NCBI RefSeq assembly: GCF_025698545.1
Contig: NC_068569.1
Span: forward strand, 4,278,001-4,342,000
DNA: 64,000 bases
DNA from: Gossypium raimondii
Taxonomy: Eukaryota > Streptophyta > Magnoliopsida > Malvales > Malvaceae
Direction: 5' to 3'
Positions 36,694-48,966 of this stretch are shown piece by piece. The notes under the pieces were generated by a model. It was given only the letters and a program-made list of their open reading frames with translations. It was not told where the DNA came from and made no database searches. Made by a program: the position numbers and the translations under genes. Within the stretch, counting starts at the first letter, position 1. Each line of letters opens with the position of its first letter.

Positions 36694-37484
36694 AACATAA
36701 AATTCTTCAGACCAATATCCTTGGCATCTCCTCCCTGGCACTGATGAAGAGATAAATAAAATGCTTGCTAATTTTCAAGCTATGTAATCTAACATCGAGG
36801 AAATGGATATATGGATGTCAGCCTGTTGTTTTCTTCAGTGTAGATCGTCATGAATTTTCTTTTCTATTTAAGCTGCTAGAAATTTTGCTTAAAAACCAAT
36901 CCGGTTATATTCGGGTCGATTTCTCTGTCATGTTACTTGGTAGCAACGACAGCATGACAATTGCACTGTTACCCATCGATGGCCCATTTCGAGGGTTTCG
37001 GCCCTCTTTTTGCTTGAACACTTTAAACCTTCTTATTCACAATAAATTAGGACTTGTTTGTATAAAGAAAATAATTTCAATTGATAAATTGAATAAAACC
37101 CATCTATTTTTAGTGTGTCAAGTAAATGACTAAGCTCATGTATTGTATCTGTTTTTGTATTATTGTGTTTAGGGTTGGTCCACTACCATCGGCGAAACCA
37201 GTAAATCACAAACAACAAATTGGATTGAAAGGACAGTCGTTTGTTGATAGCTAAGATATTGAATTGAAACTGGAATGCGTGTAGAAACAGTAGAAGGTTC
37301 TCGCATATGTTAATAGTGATTAGGATTTTGTGATAATTATGAGGTTTTTGCCCTTGATGAAACTAATTGAAGGTTTGGTCATATAATTATATGTATGGAC
37401 TGGTAGTTGAGAGGCACTCTCAGGTTCTTTTCTCCCTTCACGCCACATGCAGTAAGCTTCGAATCTGAGCAGTATCCCTGAAAA
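36694..37484. other. 3' UTR of the synaptotagmin and promoter of the ARM gene
   Basis: Two plus-strand genes are separated by about 790 bases. No exon or structured element is recognised. The ORF at 36,765-37,133 has no family resemblance. Confidence 0.6.
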
Positions 37485-38654
37485 ATGGATCATACATCAA
37501 ACCAAGACAATCAACAGTTATTTTCACTGCTAACGTCCCTTCAAAAAGCTTCTAAAGATCTGCAGAAAACCCCCATTTTTTCAACACATGAACCCCAATC
37601 CACCCTTGAACCTTTCTTACACCTTGAAAAGGATGCGAACCCCATACTTAGCAACGACCCTCATCTCTCCAAGCTCTCTCAGCTACTTTGCAACCTCAAA
37701 ACCCTGCTTGAAAAGCTCCAAAAATATCAGGGCTATACCCTGCCTTCCATCCTCAGACGCCAAATCATCAACTACAAGATTTACCAAGTTGCTTATTCAA
37801 TCGATACTGAAATCCAAGCCTATTTCGACCGACAAAGCGTTCAAAACCTTGTGGAAACACTTGAAGGTTCGGATGACGAGGATGAGAAAGTGAAGGTTTT
37901 GGCCGAGTTTGAGAAGCGTTTATCGCAAGGTTTTGATAGTTATTTTCAAGATTTAATTTTGAAAGCCAAAGTGTTCTCAATCCTTGAACTTTTACTTTGT
38001 GATTCATCATGCTCTATAAGAATTCAGGACCAGGTAGCACTAGTAATAGCTTCATTGATTAGATTCAATAAAGATGTTTTTGTGGGACTGGTGCTAATGG
38101 GTCCAACTGTTCGAGCTTTAATATCAATGCCATCTTGTTGTTCGATTCGAGTTCTTTCTTTGCTAATCAAGTTCATTAGAATCCCTTTGGTTGATGAATT
38201 AGAAGCACACAAAGAAATCCCTAGAATTATAAGCCTTTTAAGCTCGGAAAATGTGTCGATTCAAGTTGGAGCCTTAGATTGCATACTTGGAATCGCGTAT
38301 TATGGGAGAAGAGAAGCCATTGAAGCAATGCTCGAAGCAGGGTTGGTTGAGAAGCTGGTGAAGTTGCAGAGATTAGAAAAGCAATCGAATGATGATGAAA
38401 ATGGAACAAACAATGGAGGTGGTTCAAAATCAGACCCAAAAATGGAATGCGATGAAGAGGGTTATGTTGGCAACTGCCCATTTGAAGGTTGTGTTGCAAG
38501 ATTTGCTGTGCAATTAGAAGCAGGAGAAATGTTAAGTAAAAAGGAGAAGATAGAATTCAAGCTAGAAATTTTGAGGAGGGTCAGAGAAGCCTCTATTTCT
38601 GAGGCAGAGACTGCTACCATTGTTGCAGAGGTACTATGGGGTTCCTCCCCTTGA
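37485..38654 (+). CDS. Single-exon ARM-repeat superfamily protein
   Basis: An uninterrupted 389-residue ORF starts at an ATG (MDHTSNQDNQQ) and ends in EVLWGSSP. The first ~140 residues are helical, with a leucine-rich stretch (LSQLLCNLKTLLEKLQ) and the motif RRQIINYKIYQVAYSIDTEIQAY. From about residue 145 a run of alpha-helical repeats follows (RIQDQVALVIASLIRFN, SIRVLSLLIKFI, VSIQVGALDCILGIAYYGR), as in plant armadillo-like proteins. An acidic, Asn/Gly-rich insert (about 295-325) precedes a Cys-containing C-terminus. Family members are mostly uncharacterised. They resemble the ARM part of plant U-box proteins, but no U-box is present here. Function is unknown; a protein-binding scaffold is a fair guess. 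Confidence 0.85.
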   Translation: MDHTSNQDNQQLFSLLTSLQKASKDLQKTPIFSTHEPQSTLEPFLHLEKDANPILSNDPHLSKLSQLLCNLKTLLEKLQKYQGYTLPSILRRQIINYKIYQVAYSIDTEIQAYFDRQSVQNLVETLEGSDDEDEKVKVLAEFEKRLSQGFDSYFQDLILKAKVFSILELLLCDSSCSIRIQDQVALVIASLIRFNKDVFVGLVLMGPTVRALISMPSCCSIRVLSLLIKFIRIPLVDELEAHKEIPRIISLLSSENVSIQVGALDCILGIAYYGRREAIEAMLEAGLVEKLVKLQRLEKQSNDDENGTNNGGGSKSDPKMECDEEGYVGNCPFEGCVARFAVQLEAGEMLSKKEKIEFKLEILRRVREASISEAETATIVAEVLWGSSP

Positions 38655-39839
38655 AATTAGATTTGAGGCGTAGGTGTTTTTGTTTAGTTCAACAGATCTG
38701 AGGCTTAGTTAGAGCTCCTGCTTAGTGATTTGTATTCATGTATTTTAGTTGCAATGATCGTTTCAGGATATATGAAACATCGGCAAAATAGTTTTCGCCA
38801 GGAAAGTCAAGCATGGAATACTTCCACATTGTGAAGATAAAAGGAATCTCATCTTACAATTGATTCTTTTGTTGGAAACCAGTCATTCCGAATTATATGG
38901 TTAAGTGTTACAGATTCAGCTCGACGTCTTAAAAGGCAGATAACTTTCGCTTGCCTTTAACGTATTTTAAGCAACAACAATATTCTTGCCAACAACTTAT
39001 ACCAAATCGAGAAAGATTCTGCCAACTAATATATTCGAAGAGGCATTGCCAAAATTACCAAAGAATCAAAACTATAAAGGCTTTTTTTTTTCTCTTTTTG
39101 TTCTTTATTTCAAGTTTTGCAGAATTCTCCTGAGAATCATAAGAAGTTATTCATAAACCGAAGGTGAAACTGATTTCAACTAAAAACTTAAACATAAATA
39201 TTTTGCCACTTCTCTTGTAGTTCAGTTGAGTAAAAAAAGGAGGATTGTAACTTCGAATGCGTAAGCAACTTCACTAAAAACCGAAGGCTAGAAGAGGCAA
39301 GGAGAACAAAAAAAAGAGAAATGACAAAAATATTTCTAACATCAACAGTCAATAACCGGTAGGAATTTCCTCCCTGAATGAATTTAGTCGGTCAAAGATC
39401 AGGCAGTGCCTTCCTTTCATCCCTCCACCTTACTTCTCACCCATCCCATTTTTACTGAAAAAACATTAGACATTCATCAGAAATTACCAAGCGTCCTGTT
39501 GGAATCAACAAAAAGCCGTAAGCTGGAGCATGGTTGGAAGCAACCACATGCGCAGTACCATATTTAAGGTGGTGATGCATAGATGAAATCCTGAAGGAGC
39601 AAAGTCATACAGAAGAGATTAGGAGAAAAGAATTGAAGCAAAGATTATAATACAATGGTGCTAGAACCGTATATTAGGAAAATATCAAACAAGTCTGATT
39701 TCCAGAAATTTCACAATGTTCTCTACCCTAATTTAGACAGACACCCTTAGTCCGTAACTTGAATCGGCTCATTCTAACTTCCAACTACACCATACCCCTA
39801 ACCTCAACAAGACAATAAAAAACAAGAAGAGATTCAAGC
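38655..39839. other. Convergent 3' flanks, no gene seen
   Basis: The region lies between the stop codons of the ARM gene (plus) and the acidic-protein gene (minus) and should contain both 3' UTRs. No exon-like sequence or recognisable repeat was found. Confidence 0.6.
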
Positions 39840-41137
39840 TCATTTTCGCTTTTTAGCCGGTGGCTGAAGCTCTTCCTCTTCATCCTCGTCTTCCTCTTCT
39901 TCTTCTTCCTCCTCTTCCTCACCATCATCGTCGTCATCGTCGTCATCATCCTCGTCGTCGTCATCCTCGTCTCCACTGGCACCATCCCCATTGGCCTCGG
40001 GTTCATCTTCTGGATCTCCTCCATCTTCACCAGATGCATCCTCCTCATCTGCATCTTCATCTTGATCATCTCCTGCTTCATCTTTCTCATCCTCATCCTC
40101 ATCATCCTCAGTGTCACAGGCATCCTTGTTCTCAGGACTAGGTTTTCTCACTGCATGAAGCTGAGCAAGCGGAAACCTGAAAAAGCAAATAGACCAATTT
40201 TCCCAATCCACGTATAAAAGAACAAGTTAAGAAAGATGAAAAAGACTGCAACTAACCCTGTATATGCTTCAGGCTCTTTGATATGGCTATCAATTCCATC
40301 AGGCAGACTTCCCATCTGGGAAAACAACAAACACTTGCTGAGAAGAAAAACAGAGTTCTTCCAAGTGCAGTTCGTGAGTATAGTGTAACAGGCAAGCAGA
40401 TTGTCACATCAAAGGACACCACTTCAGGAACAGGAAAATGAAATTTCCCATTGCCATATGAATCACAAATAATATACTTTTAAACCAAATGACAAACAGA
40501 CAAGCATTCTTGCACCAAAACACATAAAAAAGAAAAAACAACAGGACAAACAACACAACGAAATTGTTCTTAATCTTAAAAGGTAATCGCTTGCTCTTGA
40601 TGTCATTATCACTCCATATCAAATGAACCAATGCTTTCAAAGTCACAGTGTCTTCTATAATCTTTTCCTCAACAAAATCCTAACCAAATTCTTCCTTAAC
40701 ATCCTACCATATTATATGAGAATTAAACCTATTAGGCAAATGAACAAAATCCCCAGTCTCAAACAAGATTCCAAACAAAAGCAGCATTGAAGCTGAAAAT
40801 TGCAAATTTCTAGATTCTAGAACAATGAAATCAAATTATCATAGAAAATTTGTCAATTTCGCAATAAATTCAAGGGGGAACCCTTATAAAGCATTAAAGC
40901 AACCACCACTCAAAACTACTGACCCAGAAAATTAAATTGCAACTTAAAAAATGAAGGTAAATAGAATAGCAAAAACAAAAGAAAAAATTATACCATCATG
41001 AGTAACCAAGCGACAGATTTTGTAGCAATAATGGCGGACTCCACAACCATAGTTTGCAGTGCAAAGCCCAATAAACTGTCCGAGAAGTAGAACCCATCGT
41101 TTCGGGTCAGGCTTTCCATTTGCGTGACCTTTGACAT
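39840..41137 (-). CDS. Small Asp/Glu-rich protein with a basic tail
   Basis: Three exons in transcript order: 41137-40994, 40315-40257, 40176-39840, joining in frame to 179 residues. The N-terminus (MSKVTQMESLTRNDGFYF) leads to a moderately hydrophobic stretch, FALQTMVVESAIIATKSVAWLLMM. About residue 85 onward is almost wholly acidic, with long D and E runs, and the protein ends PPAKKRK, a candidate nuclear localisation signal. Databases often give such proteins misleading names taken from other acidic proteins, so I assign no function. Possible roles are histone or chromatin binding, but this is a guess from composition. Intron 1 is long (678 bases). The two splice junctions keep YTGFPLAQLHAVRKPSPENK continuous, which looks like a conserved domain edge. 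Confidence 0.75.
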
Positions 41138-41752
41138 GTCGTAGACTGAGAGAAGTTTACACTACAAAAAAAGCAACCCCAATTGAAGAGAGAAAGTTAA
41201 GAGATTGAATTATGCTTTTCGAATTTGGGGGGTTTATGTTAGGGTTTTGGAGATATTATTATTATCCACATGGTTCTAGAAAGAGTGCTTGATGTCAAAG
41301 ATAAAGAGACCGTGGGTCTCGAAGTTATGCATAACAGCTAAAACTGAGACCGTCCGATTTCTTTGATTTGTCTTTTATCCATGGACACAATCATAATAAT
41401 ATGTGATTTGGATCAAGCGTGATTGCCGTTGACTTTGCTAACGTGATTTATTACATTTTCTTCCCTAATTTTTTTCTTCTGTCGGTTAAACTTTGGGTAA
41501 CCCAACAAATGAGCTTGTTAAATTAATTTTCACATTTATCAAACATTAATTTTGAATCTAAAAGATTTTTAATTTAATATTTTTTTCAAAAAATTTTATC
41601 TTGGTCACGACCAATGTGTATGATGAATTGTAACAAAAGAAGATACCATTTTAGAATGAGAAAAACAATTTCATATAAGAACTATAGCTGTCTATCAGGT
41701 TTTAGTTACAGCACTAAATAACCTAAGTATACATTGGTTTGAAATATTAGCC
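41138..41752. other. Promoter of the acidic-protein gene and 3' flank of the TOPLESS-related gene
   Basis: About 600 bases separate the ATG at 41137 from the stop of the next minus-strand gene at 41753. Both a leader/promoter and a 3' UTR must fit here. No other feature was recognised. Confidence 0.6.
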
Positions 41753-44700
41753 CTAGGGTTGGGGTTTGGGTTGATCCAAGGCTGCAACTTGAGTAGAAAT
41801 GGTACTTGTGGATCCATTCTCAATGCGTTGAGGTTGGGGCACAACATCCCATTCACCTTCAGACTCAAGTGGTTCAAACACGTAAACGCTGCCATCAGTT
41901 AGGCCTATGGCAAACTGGTTGGGTTCTTGGGGATGTGCAGCAACCACAAGCGGATAAACAGTTGAGCTGCAATGGATGAATAGAACACATTTGTTAACAT
42001 GGAAGCATGTTTTTATGGTTGAAGATCTTCACGAAAGACATGATTTTAGGACATCATTTGAAAACTTGTTAACTGGCTTATCATTGCCATGGGAACAATA
42101 ATATGTTTGTCATGGCTGCATGTGCTTCAGATTCTCTGTGAATCAAGGCCAATGACAAGCACATCTAGGGAGATATATTAATTGACAAAACCAGTCATTG
42201 TTAAGTACCTGGCATTGGATGGGAGATAAGCGGCGGGATTTATCTGGCGTTGTAATTGAAGATTTGAGGCACCAAATATGCGCACTGTTCCATCCACGAA
42301 ACTGGTGTACACTAACTGGCTATCACATGAAAATGTTGCATGGGAGATTGATGCTGATGCTTCTCCTATAGCCAACTGAAAAGACACATGGCATTCGGTT
42401 TTACTGCAATTTCTTTCTTTATTTATTTTTAGCTAACAAACTACTCCATTTGCATATATAGACATACCTGCTTTATACACTCCATTTTCCTCATGTCATA
42501 TATGGCAAGTTGAGTTTCGTTTACAGCGAGCAACTGTGTCTGATCCTGGTGAAACTGTATCTGGGTGTCTGACCTTGCTGTAGGTGTCCTTCCTGCTGGA
42601 GATTGCAAATAGCATCCATTCTTCCTTTCCCAATTATTCAAGTCCCACACAATGATCTGTGTAAATAAGTGCATATCTTATATCAAGCTATAGTAAAACC
42701 TAGTAAGGCATCTAGCTAGAAGTTTCTGTATATATGCATTTTAAGGGGAAAAAACTCTACCTGGGCATCAGCTCCAGAAGAAACAAGTATATTCAACAGA
42801 GGGGAAAAGGCAAGACCAGTAATTCTCTTAGAGTGACCCCTAAGCTTGCTCTTGACCTCATCTAGACGAACATTGTAGATGTAAACTGTGGAATCCTCCA
42901 TGCCAATAGCGATTATATTGTTATCTTGAGGATGAAAAGCAAGATTTGTAGCCACAGGGGGTGGAGACATGAAAGTTACCATTTTCTGTAGTTATCCAAC
43001 AAAAATACAAAGCGGTTAACAGAAACACAATACTTTGGGATAACGCTTTTTGTGTTGTATGAGAATTTTTTATGCTTCAAACTATACAATTCTTTAAAAC
43101 CATAGAAGATTATCATCTTTCCTGAAACAATACCTTCAAAAACTTGGAACAAACTTAAGCTCTCCTTAACCCAAAATTTTACCTAAACCATTGTAGGTAA
43201 TTGGTACCAGGATTCGAAAAATTACCTTAAATGTCATCATGTTGAACAATGTAATTTTGCCTCCTGATGCAGACATGACATAGGAGTCGTTCTTGGACAA
43301 TGCAAAACATGGCACAGTTTCAACAGGGTTACCCTCAATCAGATGATTGGTCATTAATATGCCTGATGCTGGTTGCATTAGTTGAGGGGCAGCCTTTGTT
43401 GTGGCCTAGACCACAAAAAGTTCAATAGAATATAACCAATTCATATGTTAGCACTTTCCTGTTCATTAGGCTCTTCAGTTTAGCAGATTCGTATGACAGA
43501 GAGGAGATTGCTTTACCTTCCCACTCAAATTGAGGTCATTTTGCGGCCACTTCCACAGTAAATGAATAGCATTAAATGCTAATGCCAAAATGGCATTACC
43601 TGTATAAGTATAAACCAACCTTCCGATCTGAAGCAATTAACAAAAAGAAGCCTATGAGAAAATTATGGCTACTACAAGGAAACAAACAGTTCATTAATTT
43701 CTGAGGAAAATAACAAGGCATTAATTCTGATGGTTGACTCCACCAGTGATTCAGGTATGACATCCAATACTTTCAAATATTGTCCCAAGAAATATCAATA
43801 AAATCAGTAAAAGTGAAAAGAAAAAGAACTGAATCAATAGTCGATCAGTATAAACTAAATAATTTAAAGTGATAAAACTTTGATCCGGCGAAAATCATAC
43901 CTTATCTGCTTCGAAATGAGCTGAGAGTTTGAGTGAACGAAATTGAGCAGATGTGCTAATCTCAGTGACCTTGGCTGCTTTTACTGGGTTTACTTCTTCA
44001 GTTGATTTCGGTTTTGTATCCTCCGGCTTTCTTGAGTCACCATTCTAGCAAATGCACCAATAATATTAGTTTTAAAATTATATTGAATATACTTGAATGG
44101 ACCTAGATTCATTCATGTGAAAGTTGAGATGAGAGAAGGAAAGAAGAAAGAGAAACAATACCAAAAGAAAAAGTCAAGAAGAGGATTTAAAGGCTGAAGG
44201 TCATATGCTAGCAAAATTGCGTAAGGTTGAGAAGGAAATGAACCTCAGGTTAATCCTTTTGGTAAAACATTTTCCATGGACTAAAATACACGCTAAGGAA
44301 AGAATTTGAGAATCAGTTAATTACCTTAACTGGAGCATTAGATGGAGCTGGTCTTGGAGCAATATGGGAATGAGTTTCATATGTACGCATTAATCGAAGA
44401 CCATCAACTGTTGCCAAAATCTTTATTTTATTATCATTTGCAGAAACAGCCAACAAGGAGCCCTCCTTGTTGAAGCGGATACGAGGACTTGCCTTAAAAT
44501 CAGAAAAAGTAAATCAGAAAACTGAACCATGAATCATATGGTGCAATATATATGCTTTTCATTCAAGCATTTATACACTACCTACATAAAAGAAAAAGAA
44601 AAATGAACTAACCGGTAATCCTCCCTCGGCATCAACAGTCATTAAAAGAATGCAATTTTCCATGTCCCAGAATTTAATTGAATAATCATCACCAACTGCC

Positions 44701-47700
44701 AAGAAACGATTCTTGGCAGTATCAAACTGAACAATTCCCAAAGAACGTTTGTGAAATCCTTGGTAGGTTCTCTTAACAGTACCTTCATTTTCATTCCATT
44801 CGACCATGTGTGACTCCCCTTCTTTCGTGGTTCCACATGAGAATAACCTACACAGAGTTCAAAGGGGAACCCAAGTTTTCTTTTTGCTCATAAGACAGAA
44901 AATGATTAAAAAGCCATTTGTGAAAATATATGAGTTCCTATAGACATACCTTTTTCCATCAGCACTATAGGCCATTGCAGCACAGGAGCAACCAGGAGCA
45001 TAATAATTGACCTTGGATCCCATCGTGTCATATAACCAGGCCTTTATCTTGCCATCCACTGATGTTGAAAAGAAAAACTGAAGAACAAAATCATAAGCCA
45101 CACCATTCAAATTAAGGAAAAATGAATCAGCAAAATCTGCGTATCAAGCAGAGTCCTTACATGGACATTTTCTTTGTTATGAGGACAGACAGAATGTACA
45201 GAAGCCTCATGACCTTCAAATGTGTACATATTAGCGCCAGTATCTACGTCCCACACCTAAACTCAAGAAATCAGTGTAGAAGATCTATTTTTCTTCATAT
45301 CAATGAATAAATAACTATTCAATCATAACTAACCTTGATGGTCTCACACCTAAACTCAAGCAATCAGTGTAGAAGATCTATTTTTCTTCATATCAATAAA
45401 GAAATAACTATTCAATCATAACTAACCTTGATGGTCTTGTCATCACCACAAGTAATAACCGCAAGTTGCTTATAGGGGTTACAGAATGCTAGATCATTTA
45501 CAGCACCAATATGCGAGTCAATCTAGAAATTTAAAGTAATATTTTATTAGGGAAAAAAATACTGATAAACTTCGATAAATTGTAGGAAAAAGATACAAGA
45601 ACACACCTCCAAATGTTGTCGAATATCATTCCCTTCAAAATAACTGTACAGCTGCAGCATATGTTTAGAATATGCAACTCCTGCTTGGAAAGAAAGCAAC
45701 GTACAGTTTATGAAAAAAGTAATTGGTAGGAAAGATGGATAGCATAATTTGTCTTTCCATAGGTGTGCTTGGTAGGAAAGATGGAAAAATGGAAAAAAAA
45801 AAAAAGAAAGTATTTTTCTTTCCCTCCATTGCTTGGTAGAGTTGAAAAATGAAAAGAAAGAAAATTAACCATTTGAAAAATGCATAATTTTGAACTAACA
45901 TAAACATCTTTCTCATTTTCTCTCCTCTCATCTTTCCAATTTGGAAGGATTGATATTTATTCATTAGGATGGGAAATATTCATCTCTCCTATTTTCTTTC
46001 CTCTCACTCCTCTTTCCAACCAACTACACTCAAAATTTATTTTCTTTCCACTTTTCAACTACCCCCTCCTATCCTTCCACTTTTTCACCCAACCAAGCAC
46101 ACCCTAAGGTAATGTCATATGTTCAATCTCACCAAACAAAGAACCATCAGGGCTCCATAATATACGCCTTACTGAGACAAATGGATCTTTGATCAAAGCT
46201 GCCTGCATGGCAAAAATCATTTTTGAATTGAGTTCATCTTGGAAAAAAAAAAGAAAGGAAACAGCTATAATCTTGTTAGATTCTTTTACTAATTTTCAAA
46301 TGAAACATACATACCTTTAATGTCATAGAACTTGCTCCAATATTCCACACCTGAAAGTTTCTCGAAACTAACTTCTCTCTAGAACTAACTTCCCACAAAC
46401 TTATCTCCCCAATGTTTGTTCCAGCTGATATAACATCATATAAGGAAACACTAATCACAATGAAGCCAACCAAGCAAAAGAATTATCTGAAATAGTGATC
46501 ATCAAAGTAAAACTAACAGAGAAGGAGAGTTTGTTGAATAGGATGGAAGTCCATGCTTGTGGTAAGGGATCCTTGGTTCAACGTGCGTGCAACAGTCCTC
46601 GGCAATTCTTCAGTCATGTTAAATTGCAAACCATTCTGAGAGGAATTAATACCTGGTGGCATTATCTGGCGAACATGAACAAAAGTTCGAATATAAGTAG
46701 GTTATATCTGAACAAAGTGTAATAATGCACTTAGAGCTTAATTCACTCACCCTGTCAGGAACTGCACTAACCCTTGGCTTTGACATATCAGAATCAACAA
46801 GACCCTTTGACACTGCAGCTAGACCGCCCCAATAGAACAGATGTGGAAATCAAAAATCAACCGTACAGCCTTTAGCTTGAAAATATTTCTGAATCCTTAC
46901 CGAGATTTGACGGGCCACCTAGGCTACCTCCTACAGAAACTAGTGGGTGATTCATGCTTAAAGGAGCTGTTAGCCATGCACTTAAAGGAGCTTGAACTGA
47001 TGTTGATGCAGGTTGGAACGGCTAACAGAGGACAAAGAGTAGGAAAATCTTCAAATATTTTGTGAAAATCAGCAAAAGATGCGCAGAAAGCCAAGTCAAG
47101 CCAGTTGCTTATGCTTACCCCATTTGCACACATTGGAATGAAGCCTTCTGTTCTTTGTGCAGAAACCATAAGCTGATTGCTTGTGGCTAGTTGTGTGTAT
47201 GGATCAGTAGAATTTCTACAATTGTGGTCCACCATAAGAGTTCTTATATCAGGGTTTTGCCTAGGATTTGCACAAAGGGAATGTTGCCAATTTAAGCTGT
47301 CAGATGACAACCAAAATTAGTTCACCTTTTATTAATGAACAACATTTCTAGAAATCCAAAAAAAAAATCAATATCTGGATACCAAGTGCTGCTGTCAGAA
47401 TCCTCAGCTCAGCTCAACAGTAATTGTGATTCCATCAAAAAGAGAACAGTCTTTCATTTTGATCTTCAAAGAGAAATTTACCTTTGATTAATGAGCATCC
47501 GTAACCTTGAAGTTTTAATGTTAGGGAACTGCAACTTGTCACAAAAAAGAGGATTTGCCTCAATCAGCTTCTTGAGCTCGCCCAACATAATTGTTCTTGC
47601 TGTCTTTGCATCTCTATAAGTTGATAATTGCTCATTCTCCCTGCAGAAACTAAGAAATTTGTTAAAGTACGCCTAATGGCAATATTCTTTGTGTTTTAAC

Positions 47701-48359
47701 CAACAAGAATCATCGAAACTTGAAAAACTTCAACAGATCATATACCTAAAATTATCTAATGTTAGGAGCTGAGTGATTTCCCTGAACAAGTCCTCGTTAA
47801 AAGAGGAGAAAACTTTAAGATCCTTGGCAAGAATTTCGACAGCCATGGTCCTATCATGCCTGATCAATGTAAATATCATTAAAGCATAGAAATGATAATT
47901 CAATGAAACTGGCAGCAGAGAAGATAATCAAACTGTAAAATTTATTAAAAAAATCAAGAAGACTATTAATTTTACTTGTCTAAGGCCTCAAGGTATTTTT
48001 GCTTGCGGATTTCGAAAAATATCTTCATGGAATAACGATTATCGTCGACTCTAGTGAACCCAGAAAGGTACCGCTCAACCTCCTCCCATTTTCCGCCGAG
48101 GATCAGGTCCTCAAAGTACTTCATGCTGAAAAACAGACCTGATTCCTTCTGGAGGCTGTTCAAAACATTGAACAAAGGCATATTAAAGCAAACTAAACAA
48201 GTCCTAAAGTCAAATGGAATGTGAAAAAAAGTAAATATTTATAGTAACGCATTAGGTGTTTGGGTTGAAATTTTACATGTGAACAGTTTCCTTGAACTTT
48301 TCTTCATCGAGAAACTGCAGGATCAGGAAGATTAGGTCTCTGCTAAGCGAAGTCGTCAT
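41753..48359 (-). CDS. TOPLESS-related transcriptional co-repressor
   Basis: Twenty-three coding exons in transcript order: 48359-48277, 48155-47976, 47859-47746, 47640-47482, 47296-47119, 47021-46901, 46818-46751, 46665-46518, 46424-46315, 46202-46133, 45680-45607, 45522-45427, 45256-45161, 45077-44950, 44847-44613, 44492-44325, 44044-43901, 43627-43517, 43405-43226, 42985-42761, 42656-42468, 42375-42209, 41966-41753. They join in frame to 1,085 residues. The N-terminus has LisH (LSRDLIFLILQFLDEEKFKE) and CTLH/CRA parts (VDDNRYSMKIFFEIRKQKY) that bind EAR motifs of repressors in auxin, jasmonate and other pathways. Two sets of WD40 repeats follow (CGDDKTIKVWDVDTG, ALSKNDSYVMSASGGK). The linker before the WD repeats is short and lacks the KHPRTP segment I recall in TPL. 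This suggests a divergent TPR member. TPL/TPR proteins act in the nucleus. Confidence 0.92.
45252..45437 (-). repeat. 93-bp tandem duplication copying both splice sites of a TOPLESS-related intron
   Basis: Units 45252-45344 and 45345-45437 differ at only a few bases. Each holds, on the minus strand, the end of exon 12 (GACCATCAAG|GTTAGT) and the acceptor of exon 13 (TTTAG|GTGTG). The outer pair is the one used in the gene model. The inner pair encloses a potential 16-base microexon. Confidence 0.9.
45761..46105. mobile_element. Possible 345-bp MITE in a TOPLESS-related intron
   Basis: The left end reads AGGTGTGCTTGGTAGGAAAG. The right end, inverted, reads AGGGTGTGCTTGGTTGGGTG. The ends therefore match over most of 20 bases, and the interior is purine-rich on the left and pyrimidine-rich on the right, giving imperfect hairpin potential. 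No coding sequence is present. The target duplication is at most two or three bases (TA/TAA) and not certain. It fits a non-autonomous DNA transposon within the 452-base intron between exons 10 and 11. Confidence 0.6.
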
Positions 48360-48382
48360 TGGAACTAAACCTTCTTTTATCT

Positions 48383-48966
48383 CTACAACGTCCAAACCAA
48401 CCTCAGTTAATTAAAATTAAAAAGAAGATGAGAGATTCTCACATAGGACAACTTTTTTAAAAAAAAAGAGACAAACCGACAACAGTACCGCTTCTTTTCC
48501 GTTTTATTTATTTATTGTTTTACAAGATATTATCTGTCATGAATCATGAAGCAAGGAATTCAAAGTTTGAATTTTTACTCTCAAATTCTGGGTTAAAAAC
48601 TTGATAGGGACCAAGAAACAAACACCAAACGGTGATGGCGCTTTCAGATGAAACCAAAACATCAAAACTCATTTGTAAAACACAACCAAGAATTCGAGAA
48701 CCAAAGGTAGTAGATTCAAACTTATAAGGAATTCTCAGAGGACAAAAAAAAAATAATTTTTTTTTAATTTGAAAATATTACAAACCCAAATTCGAAAAAA
48801 AAATTATGGGTTTTTCGTCACCAATCTAAAACAGTAAAGTAACTTTAGTGTGTTGAAATTCAAGATGCTATAAAGTAGAATGTATAGAAAAGAGTATGTG
48901 AACACAACTTCATGAGGAGAAAAAACAACTAAAGTTGGGAAAAAAAATGATGAACAAAGAGCTTAC
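48383..48966 (-). other. Probable 5' UTR intron of the TOPLESS-related gene
   Basis: On the minus strand a donor (GCGA|GTAAGC) lies at 48966 and an acceptor (GTTGTAG|AG) ends near 48383, 24 bases before the ATG at 48359. The 5' UTR exon would lie upstream of 48967. An intron in the leader is common in this family, but transcripts would be needed to prove it. Confidence 0.5.

Noticed and set aside
39860-40141. Plus-strand His/Leu/Pro-rich ORF
   Set aside because: It is the antisense shadow of the acidic Asp/Glu tract of the minus-strand gene.
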